Positions 1 through 7,664 are shown, counted from the stretch's first letter. The stretch: DNA of 8,401 bases from Candidatus Woesearchaeota archaeon (GCA_002687795.1 NZBG01000030.1:1-8401), one strand, 5' to 3'. Numbers and translations are program-made. The notes: generated from the sequence alone by a model not told the origin.

Positions 1-216
1 GTCCTTGAACTGTTCCTGGATATAATCAATGGAAAAAAGATCAGCCTAAGCAGGTATGAGACAGCTTCAACAGGTGAGCTTGAGAAAGAGATAAAGAAGG
101 TTGTTAAAGAAAAGAAAGGCCTTAGCATTGGAGCTTATATGGGTATTATTATGGCCAAATATAAAGGCAAGGTTGATGGCAGAGAGGTTATGAAAGTCCT
201 GAAGAAGGTTGTTTAG
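1..216 (+). CDS. gatE: Glu-tRNA(Gln) amidotransferase subunit E, C-terminal fragment (GatB/YqeY-like tail domain)
   Basis: Frame 1 is open from the first base and stops with TAG at 214-216, giving the last 71 residues of a gene that starts before the window. The tail reads as a GatB/YqeY-type helical domain: a charged helix (ELEKEIKKVVKEKKG), then SIGAYMGIIMAKYKGKVDG and a final basic helix. The pattern G-x-x-M-G-x-x-M-x-K-x-x-G-K-V-D-G is typical of archaeal GatE tails, whereas GatB tails more often end GxANP in the same place. GatE works with the amidase GatD to convert misacylated Glu-tRNA(Gln) into Gln-tRNA(Gln) in the cytoplasm; the tail domain contacts the tRNA. Catalytic regions lie outside the window. 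The alternative is GatB, which shares the domain. The gene converges on the surface-protein operon and is probably functionally unrelated to it. Confidence 0.72.
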   Translation, partial: VLELFLDIINGKKISLSRYETASTGELEKEIKKVVKEKKGLSIGAYMGIIMAKYKGKVDGREVMKVLKKVV

Positions 217-222
217 ATAGGT

Positions 223-251
223 AAAGAAGTTTTGTTTACAAAACTTTTTTT
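223..251 (+). terminator. Hairpin plus T-run between convergent genes
   Basis: AAGTTTTG (227-234), loop TTTA, and CAAAACTT (239-246) form a perfect 8-bp stem. It can extend to 12 bp through 223-226 pairing with 247-250 with one G-U pair. The right arm runs into seven consecutive T residues (245-251), seven bases after the gatE stop codon. Archaeal RNA polymerase stops mainly at T-runs, so the T-run is the likely signal for the plus strand. On the minus strand the same hairpin follows the giant gene's stop at 292 and is preceded by a looser T-rich stretch (complement of 256-270), so the gap may serve both operons. Confidence 0.6.
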
Positions 252-291
252 CGCCTAAGAGAAACAAATAACAGGATAAGTTGAATTATTA

Positions 292-3200
292 TTATGGAGT
301 TGGCTCTTCACATTTTTCATTTCTACAATAAACTTTATTACCACCACAATCCTTTTCTCCATCAGCTTTCCCATCCAAATCACAGTCGCATGGTAGATTA
401 GTATTTTCTATGTCTCCTGTCTTACACTTAGGCTTTTCATGGCACCTATCTAATCCCTTTAATAATCCACTTTTAAGTTCATAACAATACTTAGAGTTGC
501 CTTTACAATCTAAAGGTGGATTACTATCCTTTATTCCATCAATATTGCAATCACAAGGCAACTCAGGCTCTGCTTCTGTCCCATCCTTGCTGCATCTCCC
601 AACCGCTTCCAGCCTTTCATTGAACACTGTAAACTCAATAGTCTTTGTCTCCACAGGGGTTGTGTCTATCTTCCGCTCTTCATTTTCCTGATGCAGGCCG
701 ACCTCTAACACAAGAGCCCTTTCCTCTGAGGCTGGGGGGGTTATTGTAACGATTTCACCAGCTTGAGGTTTTCCTCTTATTATTATTTTAGCCTCTTTAT
801 AGTTAGTTTTTACTTCTAATATCAAAGTATCATTAGAAGTACTTTTTTTGGAAGTACCATTCTTAGGTTCAATGATTTCATAGTTACTAATATTATCATT
901 ATCATTGAACTTAATCATAACTTTAACCCCTAAATCACCTCTCACAACACTAGGAGTTAAGTCTATAAGGCTTGTATTTCCCCCTTTATTGCTGGAAACA
1001 GTTGCCTTTGTTGAGAACAGGCTGCTATCCACTTTTATATTTGGAATGCCGTTTCCATCATTTAGATCTCGCAGGTTTATAACCCCGTCACTAGGAATAG
1101 GCCAATATTTTTCATGCAATGGCCTTAAGGGATTATCTTTAGCATGAAGCTTTGTCCTTACATGCATTAACTCAGTCTCCTCGCTTGAAGCACTCCTTTT
1201 CTCTACCTTGCCCTTAAGCCTGATCATATCCCCAAAGTGAGGATACCTTTCAACCAGGGTTGGATACTCGATGAAATAAATTGCTCCTCTTGTGCCGAAT
1301 ATAAAGGTGCATCTATATTCTAAACCACCAACATCAAACTCACACTCTACCGGAGGCTTGCCGCCTTCCATCCTTATATCAACCTCAGCGCAGTCTTCAG
1401 TTACCCTTTCTCCCATGTTGTTGGTATAGCTTATCTCAATAAATGCCCTGTCAAACCTGAAAGGCCTTGGAAGCAGCACGCTGCTATCAAGAATCTCTTC
1501 ATTGACAGTCTGGCCTTTGGTTAATTCCCCGGAGGTGATCATCTCAGTCCTTTCTGCTCCTGTCTGATAAGGATGAGAGCAGTCGCAATACCCATTCTTA
1601 AACTCATCAGGGTTGCACTGGTTATCATTAGAGCATTGCAGGAATAATTTGTATGTAAGGTCATCAGCTCCTGAAACCATCATGATTCCTGTATGATAAA
1701 GGAAGGTTGCCATTCCGAAACTTGAGGGGTCATATCTCATAAACCTTCTTTTAACATCAAGCACGCAGGTTGTTGCAATAGGGACATCCGTAGTTGTTGA
1801 AGCTTCTATTAAGGGCTCAAGTTCAAAGTCTCCAGTGAACGCAAACAGGCATAATGCATGCACAAGCTTTCTTTCCACAAAGAATGTTTTGAACATGTTA
1901 GTTCCGCCATACCTATCCAGCACCTTATCCTCTGTTGCGCTGCCAGCGTCTGAGATATAAGAAAGGAAATTTCCTATACCTTCTACAACATCTCCTTCCT
2001 TGGTGATGCCGCCGCTGAACTGGCTGCCAGCGCTCTGGACAATACATCTTATTGCAAAATAGATAAGATCGCATACATATACGCTTAAGATCTCCTGGCA
2101 CATGCCTGAGCTGCCATCACCTGTTTCGAGTATTGTTTGAAAGCAGGTCTTGACAATATCCAGTATGCTTTTGTATGTGGTTAAATAACCGCTGATAGCA
2201 GACAGGCAAACAGCCCTGACCGCCTGGACCAGGTCAGCGGTTGGGTCAATAACAACATCCTTGGTTTCCACACAAACCATATTATAAACTGATTCTGAAA
2301 TATTTTCTTTGTGAAGCGAATCTTTATGAGGCCTTAAAAGCTTATTATTTCCATAACAATCCTTTGTTTTAAAATAAGGCTCGGTTTCATTCCTTGATAT
2401 AAACTTTGAATAATTCTCTCCAACCTCGCAGTCTTCATATATGTCTTTTTTTGTATCAGTAGGTTTGCAGGTATACTGTTCATTAGAGGTACCATGCCAT
2501 ACACCGGTTGTTCCATTCTTCCAGGGGCCTATGATATAATATACCCCATCCACTAAGCTCACAGTCCTTTCAGGAGCGCCCTGGCCTGTGCAAAGCCCGC
2601 TTAACAGCCTTGGGATAGCTCCTAAACCCGTGCAATGTGATTCGTTCTTGCCAGCCTCACTCAAACATTCAGATTCCTTTAATTCATTCATCAGAATAGC
2701 TGTGGAATCCCATTCCCTTATATACTCAGCTTCGCAATATTTTTCATTAGGTTTGCCATAATCATTATTAGCCTTATCTCTTACCTCTAAATCAAGATTC
2801 TTGATATCTCTATATTCCTTATCAACCTCATCATTCCTTTCCCTGTCATATTTTATATCTCCTAGGTCTTTACCTTTGCAATGCGAGGCAACATCTTTTC
2901 CTTGAGCATCTTTGATATACCTTTGGACAGTGGGCGCTGCTGGGCATGTGACCCTGTCGCATATCCATTGTGACAGCTCCCAGAATTCTATTGTGCTTTG
3001 CCTTGCTTCCAGGCATGTTCTGCAGTCAGCTTCTCCTTCACCAGCAGGTTGATCAGGGTCGCATGTCTTAGGGTCAAGGCCAACACAGGAGAAGAACTCG
3101 CTTCCTCTTTTAACCCAGTAAATCACCCATGAGCCTAAGCACCCATAGGAGAGCCATTTCTTTGCGGTATCAACAAATTCAAGCACAGGATCTATCATCC

Positions 3201-5568
3201 CTAATATAGAATCGATCAAGCTGATTGTACTGTTAAGGAAGGCTTCAGGAAGGAAATCACTTGGAGGCACTCTCCTGTCAATCATAACCTCCCCTGTCCA
3301 GCACTGTTTCTGCACCTTCCCGCTGGTTCTATCCTGCGTGTAAGGGTCTGTATAATCATACACCACCTCAAGCATTAAAGGAAACTTTATACAGCCATAG
3401 CTGACATTAGCGATATCTGTTGTGCATTCCCCTGCATTATGCTCTGAAAGCCATTGCTCTTTCTCTAATGTTGTATTGCCTGGGATATCTTCAGGAGACT
3501 TGATATCAATCAGGAAATATGCAGCCGTTTTGTCATCACTTAGGACTGTTTCAATGTTAGAAAGCCATTCTTCGTCATAAAGCTCTTTTTGGTCATCGCT
3601 CATGTACATCTTATCTAAGTTTATACCAGTCACTTGCGGGCTGCTGTCAGGCAATCCCTGCCATTCAAGGTTAACAGTAAAGCTGAGCTGGGCAAGCCCT
3701 TCTATGATAAACCTTGGGATGATTGTATCAGGATAGACCCCTGTTCTGTCAAAGTGCCAGTCAAAGCCAAACCCGCAGGTTGTATAATTGATAATACCCT
3801 CAACAGGTATGGATGCCATCCCTGCTTCATCAGTTGCAACTATTTTTATATGATTAGCCCAGGCTTCCCCGGTAGAGAAATTAGCGCTGCTGCCATAAGG
3901 CGCTCCTTCATACTCAACCACGTTTTCTCTTTTTAATGATACAGAAATACTGAAATTGCCATTGGAATCAGTTCTTGCAATATAGTTTGTATCCCCTGAA
4001 GCAAGCCTTCCGAACTTTTCAAACAAATCAGGCCCGATATTGGTTGGCCATTCCCACCATTCAGGGTTAAAGCTGCTTTCATTGTTAACAAACACAACTA
4101 CGGTAGAGGGCTCATCAACACTGCCCTTTATTGTGACTTCTGAGGTGTATGAAGGGCTTAGCCTGTCAAGATTGTTATCAGTTATCACTGGAGGCGTTTC
4201 ATCAAAAAGAACCTCTTTTTCAATTGTAACAGTATTGCCTGCCCTGTCTGTTATATTGATTATGATAACATTGACGCCTGCCTGGAGCGTTACTGAAGCA
4301 TTAAACAAACCAGTTGTATTCTGGATAATGCTGGGAATTGGTGTTTCATTACATGGTTTTTCTTCTTCATCAAAGGAATCGTTTATTTCCTTATCTCCAA
4401 AAGGATCAGTTTTTACAGTTAACTCATCAGATTTCTCTCCTTCATTGCATGTTTCATCAAAAGCTGAGACCTGATAGGCATATTCTTTATCGCTTTTTAC
4501 TAAAAGATCATAGAATTGGTTACCATATATTGAAGTTAGCCTTTTATCATCTCTATATATAGAATGTTCTAAAAAATCATCTTCCTGACTTTCGTCCCAT
4601 TCAATCTGTATGCTGTTATTGCTCACAGACATTTCACTTAACCCTGTTACCTTTGCAGGAGCCTCAAAATCAAAGGAGCTTTTAAGATAGTACGATATAA
4701 TAACCGTAACATATTCCGTAACACTTCCATTTATAAGAAGAGGCTGCCCTAGAGCAATGCTAGGGATATCGCTTATTTCATACTCAGGAGGCTCTATATC
4801 AACTATAATTGTATCACTTATTTCACTTATATTGTCGTCAAGACCCTCAGCTGTTATCCTAACAGCATTTTCTCCTACCTGAAGGCCGGTTAAGGTAAAC
4901 TCCAGAACACCCTCTTCTGTATCCTCTCTTTTAATCAGCCTTTCGTATACACCATTAATGTAAACCTTAACCTTTGATTCTGGGGTAACTGTGCCTTTAA
5001 CATAATACTCAAGCTCATTAATATATTCAGGCAGGGTTACATTGAGCTCAGGCCCGTCACCCGTTGCAGGAGAAGCATTTGTTGTTACAGTCAGATTTGA
5101 CTTTTCCCCTTCATCATCATTAGTGTCAATGATAGAGATTTCATAAACATATGTTGTGGAAGCATTCAACCCAGTATCCCTATGGCTTGTTATTGATATA
5201 TCTGAGATATTGGTTATGCCTGAGCTATCCCTATAAAGCGCATAATACTGGAAATCAGCAAAGCTTGTCTCATTCCAGGAAAGGTTTACATAATCTTCCC
5301 CAATGTCTACAGCTGTAAAATTATCCACTGTTGGTATATCTGCTGCAGCGAATAAAGGTGTCTTGATAGAAGAATGTTTAACAACAGCCTTTTGATTATT
5401 TATTGGCGAAACCCTGCCCCATCTTAGGTAAACAGTGCTTTCATTATCCTTTACCTTTAACCGAACATTATTCTCAGGCAGCGCAAACACCTCAGCTGTG
5501 TATATAGGCAGGCCTAAGAGAAGCATAACCAAGAATACTGCTGTCCATGCTTTCGGCTTTATTCTCAT
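292..5568 (-). CDS. Giant secreted FN3/Ig-like, cysteine-rich cell-surface protein (1758 aa)
   Basis: I do not recognise a named family. Residues 1-29 form a Sec signal peptide (RIKPK, hydrophobic core to about 20, likely cleavage after VFA29). An FN3 domain follows at about 79-165, an Ig-like domain at about 172-258, then an Ig-like domain (about 258-459) that seems to be split by a second FN3 domain (303-388). A third Ig-like segment with long loops runs from 457 to about 597. From 601 on the chain is cysteine-rich, about 45 of 48 cysteines by my count, with hydrophobic helical stretches at about 773-829 and 1113-1180 and a charged helical stretch at 895-950. Beta-rich parts at 1370-1475 and 1515-1655 lead to two Cys/DxDxDG repeats (1659-1754). 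No C-terminal anchor or sortase-like signal is seen, so it is probably secreted and held by other surface proteins. About 21 N-x-S/T sequons lie in the first 600 residues. The start overlaps the upstream stop (ATGA) and has no clear Shine-Dalgarno, which suggests translational coupling. Likely role: surface structure or adhesion (inference). Confidence 0.85.
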   Translation of the reverse strand: MRIKPKAWTAVFLVMLLLGLPIYTAEVFALPENNVRLKVKDNESTVYLRWGRVSPINNQKAVVKHSSIKTPLFAAADIPTVDNFTAVDIGEDYVNLSWNETSFADFQYYALYRDSSGITNISDISITSHRDTGLNASTTYVYEISIIDTNDDEGEKSNLTVTTNASPATGDGPELNVTLPEYINELEYYVKGTVTPESKVKVYINGVYERLIKREDTEEGVLEFTLTGLQVGENAVRITAEGLDDNISEISDTIIVDIEPPEYEISDIPSIALGQPLLINGSVTEYVTVIISYYLKSSFDFEAPAKVTGLSEMSVSNNSIQIEWDESQEDDFLEHSIYRDDKRLTSIYGNQFYDLLVKSDKEYAYQVSAFDETCNEGEKSDELTVKTDPFGDKEINDSFDEEEKPCNETPIPSIIQNTTGLFNASVTLQAGVNVIIINITDRAGNTVTIEKEVLFDETPPVITDNNLDRLSPSYTSEVTIKGSVDEPSTVVVFVNNESSFNPEWWEWPTNIGPDLFEKFGRLASGDTNYIARTDSNGNFSISVSLKRENVVEYEGAPYGSSANFSTGEAWANHIKIVATDEAGMASIPVEGIINYTTCGFGFDWHFDRTGVYPDTIIPRFIIEGLAQLSFTVNLEWQGLPDSSPQVTGINLDKMYMSDDQKELYDEEWLSNIETVLSDDKTAAYFLIDIKSPEDIPGNTTLEKEQWLSEHNAGECTTDIANVSYGCIKFPLMLEVVYDYTDPYTQDRTSGKVQKQCWTGEVMIDRRVPPSDFLPEAFLNSTISLIDSILGMIDPVLEFVDTAKKWLSYGCLGSWVIYWVKRGSEFFSCVGLDPKTCDPDQPAGEGEADCRTCLEARQSTIEFWELSQWICDRVTCPAAPTVQRYIKDAQGKDVASHCKGKDLGDIKYDRERNDEVDKEYRDIKNLDLEVRDKANNDYGKPNEKYCEAEYIREWDSTAILMNELKESECLSEAGKNESHCTGLGAIPRLLSGLCTGQGAPERTVSLVDGVYYIIGPWKNGTTGVWHGTSNEQYTCKPTDTKKDIYEDCEVGENYSKFISRNETEPYFKTKDCYGNNKLLRPHKDSLHKENISESVYNMVCVETKDVVIDPTADLVQAVRAVCLSAISGYLTTYKSILDIVKTCFQTILETGDGSSGMCQEILSVYVCDLIYFAIRCIVQSAGSQFSGGITKEGDVVEGIGNFLSYISDAGSATEDKVLDRYGGTNMFKTFFVERKLVHALCLFAFTGDFELEPLIEASTTTDVPIATTCVLDVKRRFMRYDPSSFGMATFLYHTGIMMVSGADDLTYKLFLQCSNDNQCNPDEFKNGYCDCSHPYQTGAERTEMITSGELTKGQTVNEEILDSSVLLPRPFRFDRAFIEISYTNNMGERVTEDCAEVDIRMEGGKPPVECEFDVGGLEYRCTFIFGTRGAIYFIEYPTLVERYPHFGDMIRLKGKVEKRSASSEETELMHVRTKLHAKDNPLRPLHEKYWPIPSDGVINLRDLNDGNGIPNIKVDSSLFSTKATVSSNKGGNTSLIDLTPSVVRGDLGVKVMIKFNDNDNISNYEIIEPKNGTSKKSTSNDTLILEVKTNYKEAKIIIRGKPQAGEIVTITPPASEERALVLEVGLHQENEERKIDTTPVETKTIEFTVFNERLEAVGRCSKDGTEAEPELPCDCNIDGIKDSNPPLDCKGNSKYCYELKSGLLKGLDRCHEKPKCKTGDIENTNLPCDCDLDGKADGEKDCGGNKVYCRNEKCEEPTP
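307..594 (-). repeat. Tandem 55-residue Cys-rich calcium-loop repeat at the C-terminus of the giant protein
   Basis: Two units align at a period of 165 bp (55 residues) when measured at LPCDC: Leu1670 (nt 559-561) and Leu1725 (nt 394-396). The shared pattern is (R/K)C, a short spacer, LPCDC-(N/D)-(I/L)-DG-x-x-D, a short spacer, DC-x-GN-x-x-YC. Each holds a DxNxDGxxD or DxDxDGxxD loop, as in thrombospondin type 3, dockerin and EF-hand calcium sites, with cysteines inside and flanking the loop. The DNA copies have diverged, so this is an old protein-level duplication and not a recent expansion. Confidence 0.75.
4405..5334 (-). other. Two homologous FN3 domains within the giant protein, with an Ig-like domain between
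   Basis: Residues 79-165 (nt 5074-5334) and 303-388 (nt 4405-4662) share the FN3 pattern: W(N/D)E followed by a DF turn and (L/I)YRD, then Y-x-Y(E/Q)(I/V)S, then EGEKS and LTV-x-T. The conserved Trp (98 and 324) and Tyr (140 and 363) are the usual FN3 core positions. Both end in the same EGEKS turn, so they look like paralogous copies within the protein. The Ig-like segment between them (about 172-258) ends in the linker IVDIEPPEYEI, as in bacterial and archaeal Ig-like repeats. Confidence 0.7.
5565..5568 (-). promoter_or_regulatory. ATGA stop/start overlap (translational coupling)
   Basis: On the minus strand the TGA of the 663-residue gene (5565-5567) shares bases with the ATG of the giant gene (5566-5568). 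The bases just upstream contain only a distant AGAGG (about 17 nt before the ATG) and no well-placed Shine-Dalgarno. Ribosomes finishing the first gene could reinitiate here, which would tie the output of the secreted giant to that of its anchored neighbour. Confidence 0.75.
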
Positions 5569-7556
5569 CTTAGCTTAGGCTTAAACCTCTCTTTATAATT
5601 CTCATCATCCTCCAAAAATTTCATCATCTCAAACTGTGCTTCCTGCCCAACAGGTGTTGGGAGATACTCCAGCACATGGAACACAACCCTTTTCTTATCA
5701 ACCAAATCCTTATATGAATAGCTCCAGTTGCCCCTATAGCCGCCAATAAAGGAGTTATCCCTTTCATCAGCCAGTATTATATCAAGCCTGTACTTTGCTG
5801 AGGTATCAATCAGCTCAACAGTCTTTGATTGCTTAGTGGAATCAGGCTCAAAAGGATACCTTTTGTATTGCAGCAACTCATCCCTGTCATGGCTCTGCAG
5901 AGAAATCAGGGCAATATGATAATCTTCCAGCTCTTTAGCTTCTCCAAAGCTGTCAATGTTTGCATAGTATTCATGCATCAGAACGCTGAAATTAAACTTC
6001 TCCAGCTTTGTTATCTCTATGTTGATATTAGTATCATCCAAAACCTGTTGCTCTGATTTAAGGTAGCCATTCTTTTCAGCTATCAGGATTCCATGCCCGC
6101 ATGATTTTGGAAGCCCAGTCCTTAACCTGTTAACATTAACATCAGGCCCTGTCTTACCAAGGCTGCAGATGAACCTATAGCAGTTATAGGAAATGTTCAC
6201 ACCGCTAAGCTCAGCAGGTTCTCCATACTCGTTAATGCCGGTTACCCTGATATCATACACATCCTCTCCGAAGTCTTCACAGTCCCCGACAAGGGTTTCC
6301 GGGAATTCTGGCAAGGTTATGCCTGTATATTCCCTGCTACCCCTGTTATGGTCAATCACAACAGGGAACGCAAACCTGAACACATATCCTTCATTATTGA
6401 ATGCTTTGTTATCCCTTATCAATACCTCAACAGGATACTCAACATCATAGGTGAAATGGTATATGTTTAAGCAAAGGAAGCTGAGATAGTCAAGAGCACC
6501 TTTTCCAGTATTAGACTTAAGAACACCGTTAGAGCTTGGGTTTGCCCTGAGCTCCATGCCCCAATCCTGGAGGTATAAAAAGCCAACTCTAAAATCATTC
6601 TCTGGTGATTTAACATCCTTAAAATAATGGAAATATTCATAGGCATCTTCCGGGGGCTCTATCTCTGGCAGGTTATCATTATAGATATCCTCCACACTAT
6701 ACCCCCCAAGCTCTTCATAGACGCTCTCGTCCGCTAAGAAAGGAAAATAGTCAGTATTCTTGATCCTTATTCTTGGTATCTGGTAATAAAGCGTATCCTG
6801 CAGCTCTGTTTTAATATCAGCAAGATACCATCTAAGCTGCGGGCAGCTGAACCGCAGCCCTGTAAAAGGGATATCAGGGTTCATAGACATAAGATTAATG
6901 GTTATGTTCTCAAGGAAAGCCTCCCTATTTTCTGTTTCCATTATCCTGGAAGCAAGCTCATAGACCTCTTTTAGCCTGACAGGCAGATTAACATTAAACC
7001 TGGAGACCAGGCTTACCTCGTTCTTAGCCTTGTCAGTTATTTCTAGGGGATAAAATATATTAATCCTGACATCCTTCTCCCCGATAACAACATCAACTGT
7101 TATATCTTTTAACTCCTTGATTAAGAATTCCTTCTCAAAAGCCTTAAAACCTGCTAAATAGGCTTTCAAATTGTTTTTTATATAAGAACTAAGCTGCTCT
7201 TGGACAGAGCCTATGCCATCCTTTGCATATAAAGGCGGCGCGGTGTTCCTTCCCTGGTAATACCAATAAGGTAGCTTCAGGCCGCCTCCTGGTATAATAG
7301 CAAGGTGGCTGAAAGGATTCCTGTCAATCTCAGCAGGGATTTCTATAAAGCCCCCTGTTGAGCCGATCCTTCTTATGCCTTCCTCTCCTAGCATATAAAC
7401 ATAGCTTTCAACAAAATCCTTAACAGGAACCAGCTCTGGCCTGACAAATTCTCTTTCCTCGATAGAAGCCTGCCTGAAATATATGCCTATTCCTACCCCT
7501 AATAGGATTAATAATCCCAGAATCATGAAAACACTAACTTGGCCTCTTTTTTTCAT
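5565..7556 (-). CDS. Membrane-anchored exported protein with class III (pilin-like) N-terminus and PEGA-like domain (663 aa)
   Basis: The N-terminus is MKKRG-QVSVF followed by a continuous hydrophobic helix to about residue 27, then a large hydrophilic exported part. The layout fits archaeal class III signal peptides, in which a prepilin peptidase cuts after the G of a charged KKRG stretch and leaves Gln+1; the usual Glu at +5 (QxSxE) is Phe here. If uncut, the helix would act as a plain N-terminal anchor. A helical segment with a GG-F-I-x-I-P turn follows (about 43-75), then mixed alpha/beta sequence. Residues about 433-517 resemble a PEGA or carboxypeptidase regulatory-like beta domain (SGVNISYNC, then HGILIAEKNGYLKSE), with cysteines 459, 464 and 486 that may pair. 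There are six cysteines in all. Proteins with this KRGQ-x-x-VF start recur in DPANN genomes as unnamed conserved proteins (from memory). It is the first gene of the operon and is coupled to the giant by an ATGA overlap; they may form a complex (inference). Confidence 0.83.
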   Translation of the reverse strand: MKKRGQVSVFMILGLLILLGVGIGIYFRQASIEEREFVRPELVPVKDFVESYVYMLGEEGIRRIGSTGGFIEIPAEIDRNPFSHLAIIPGGGLKLPYWYYQGRNTAPPLYAKDGIGSVQEQLSSYIKNNLKAYLAGFKAFEKEFLIKELKDITVDVVIGEKDVRINIFYPLEITDKAKNEVSLVSRFNVNLPVRLKEVYELASRIMETENREAFLENITINLMSMNPDIPFTGLRFSCPQLRWYLADIKTELQDTLYYQIPRIRIKNTDYFPFLADESVYEELGGYSVEDIYNDNLPEIEPPEDAYEYFHYFKDVKSPENDFRVGFLYLQDWGMELRANPSSNGVLKSNTGKGALDYLSFLCLNIYHFTYDVEYPVEVLIRDNKAFNNEGYVFRFAFPVVIDHNRGSREYTGITLPEFPETLVGDCEDFGEDVYDIRVTGINEYGEPAELSGVNISYNCYRFICSLGKTGPDVNVNRLRTGLPKSCGHGILIAEKNGYLKSEQQVLDDTNINIEITKLEKFNFSVLMHEYYANIDSFGEAKELEDYHIALISLQSHDRDELLQYKRYPFEPDSTKQSKTVELIDTSAKYRLDIILADERDNSFIGGYRGNWSYSYKDLVDKKRVVFHVLEYLPTPVGQEAQFEMMKFLEDDENYKERFKPKLR

Positions 7557-7580
7557 TTTTATACTACTATCTATATAAAT

Positions 7581-7588
7581 CTTATAAC
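7581..7588 (-). promoter_or_regulatory. Candidate TATA box for the minus-strand surface-protein operon
   Basis: The minus strand reads CGGTTATAAGA here. Its centre lies about 28 nt before the ATG at 7556, so an archaeal start site 25-27 nt downstream would fall at or just before the ATG, giving a leaderless or nearly leaderless mRNA. No Shine-Dalgarno is seen between the box and the ATG. Other A/T-rich candidates exist, notably CTATAAATA (complement of about 7600-7608), which would give a leader of about 20 nt. Confidence 0.5.
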
Positions 7589-7629
7589 CGAATATAATTA
7601 TATTTATAGTTTTGCTTTTTTAAAAAAGA

Positions 7630-7640
7630 AAAATATATAT
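7630..7640 (+). promoter_or_regulatory. Candidate TATA box and purine-rich BRE for the plus-strand operon
   Basis: AAAATATATAT preceded by the A-rich AAAAAAGAA (7622-7630) resembles an archaeal BRE plus TATA box. Its centre is about 29 nt before the ATG at 7665, so transcription would start within a few bases of the ATG, again implying a leaderless mRNA. No ribosome binding site lies in between. Confidence 0.55.
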
Positions 7641-7664
7641 GCAACCTAAACCAAAAACCTTAAT

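Noticed and set aside
67..267. Minus-strand 66-codon open frame over the gatE tail
   Set aside because: It lies antisense to a well-supported GatE-like C-terminus and has no coding features; it is the shadow of that gene and the terminator.
217..291. Possible small RNA gene in the convergent gap
   Set aside because: The only structure is the terminator-like hairpin; there is no separate promoter and no room for an independent RNA gene.
771..925. Repeated TTATTATTATT and ATTATCATTATCATT tracts considered as a simple-sequence or iteron array
   Set aside because: They are short and irregular and are explained by Ile-rich and Asn/Asp-rich coding (NDNDN near residue 1555) in the giant protein.
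3082..3250. Hydrophobic stretch at residues about 773-829 considered as transmembrane helices
   Set aside because: It is broken by Pro, Asp, Lys and Arg and lacks a clean 20-residue hydrophobic run, so I describe it as a hydrophobic helical region, not as a membrane span.
3634..4562. Several plus-strand open frames of 74-144 codons antisense to the giant gene
   Set aside because: They overlap one another and the continuous 1758-codon frame, have no recognisable domains, and fit chance openings opposite a long gene.
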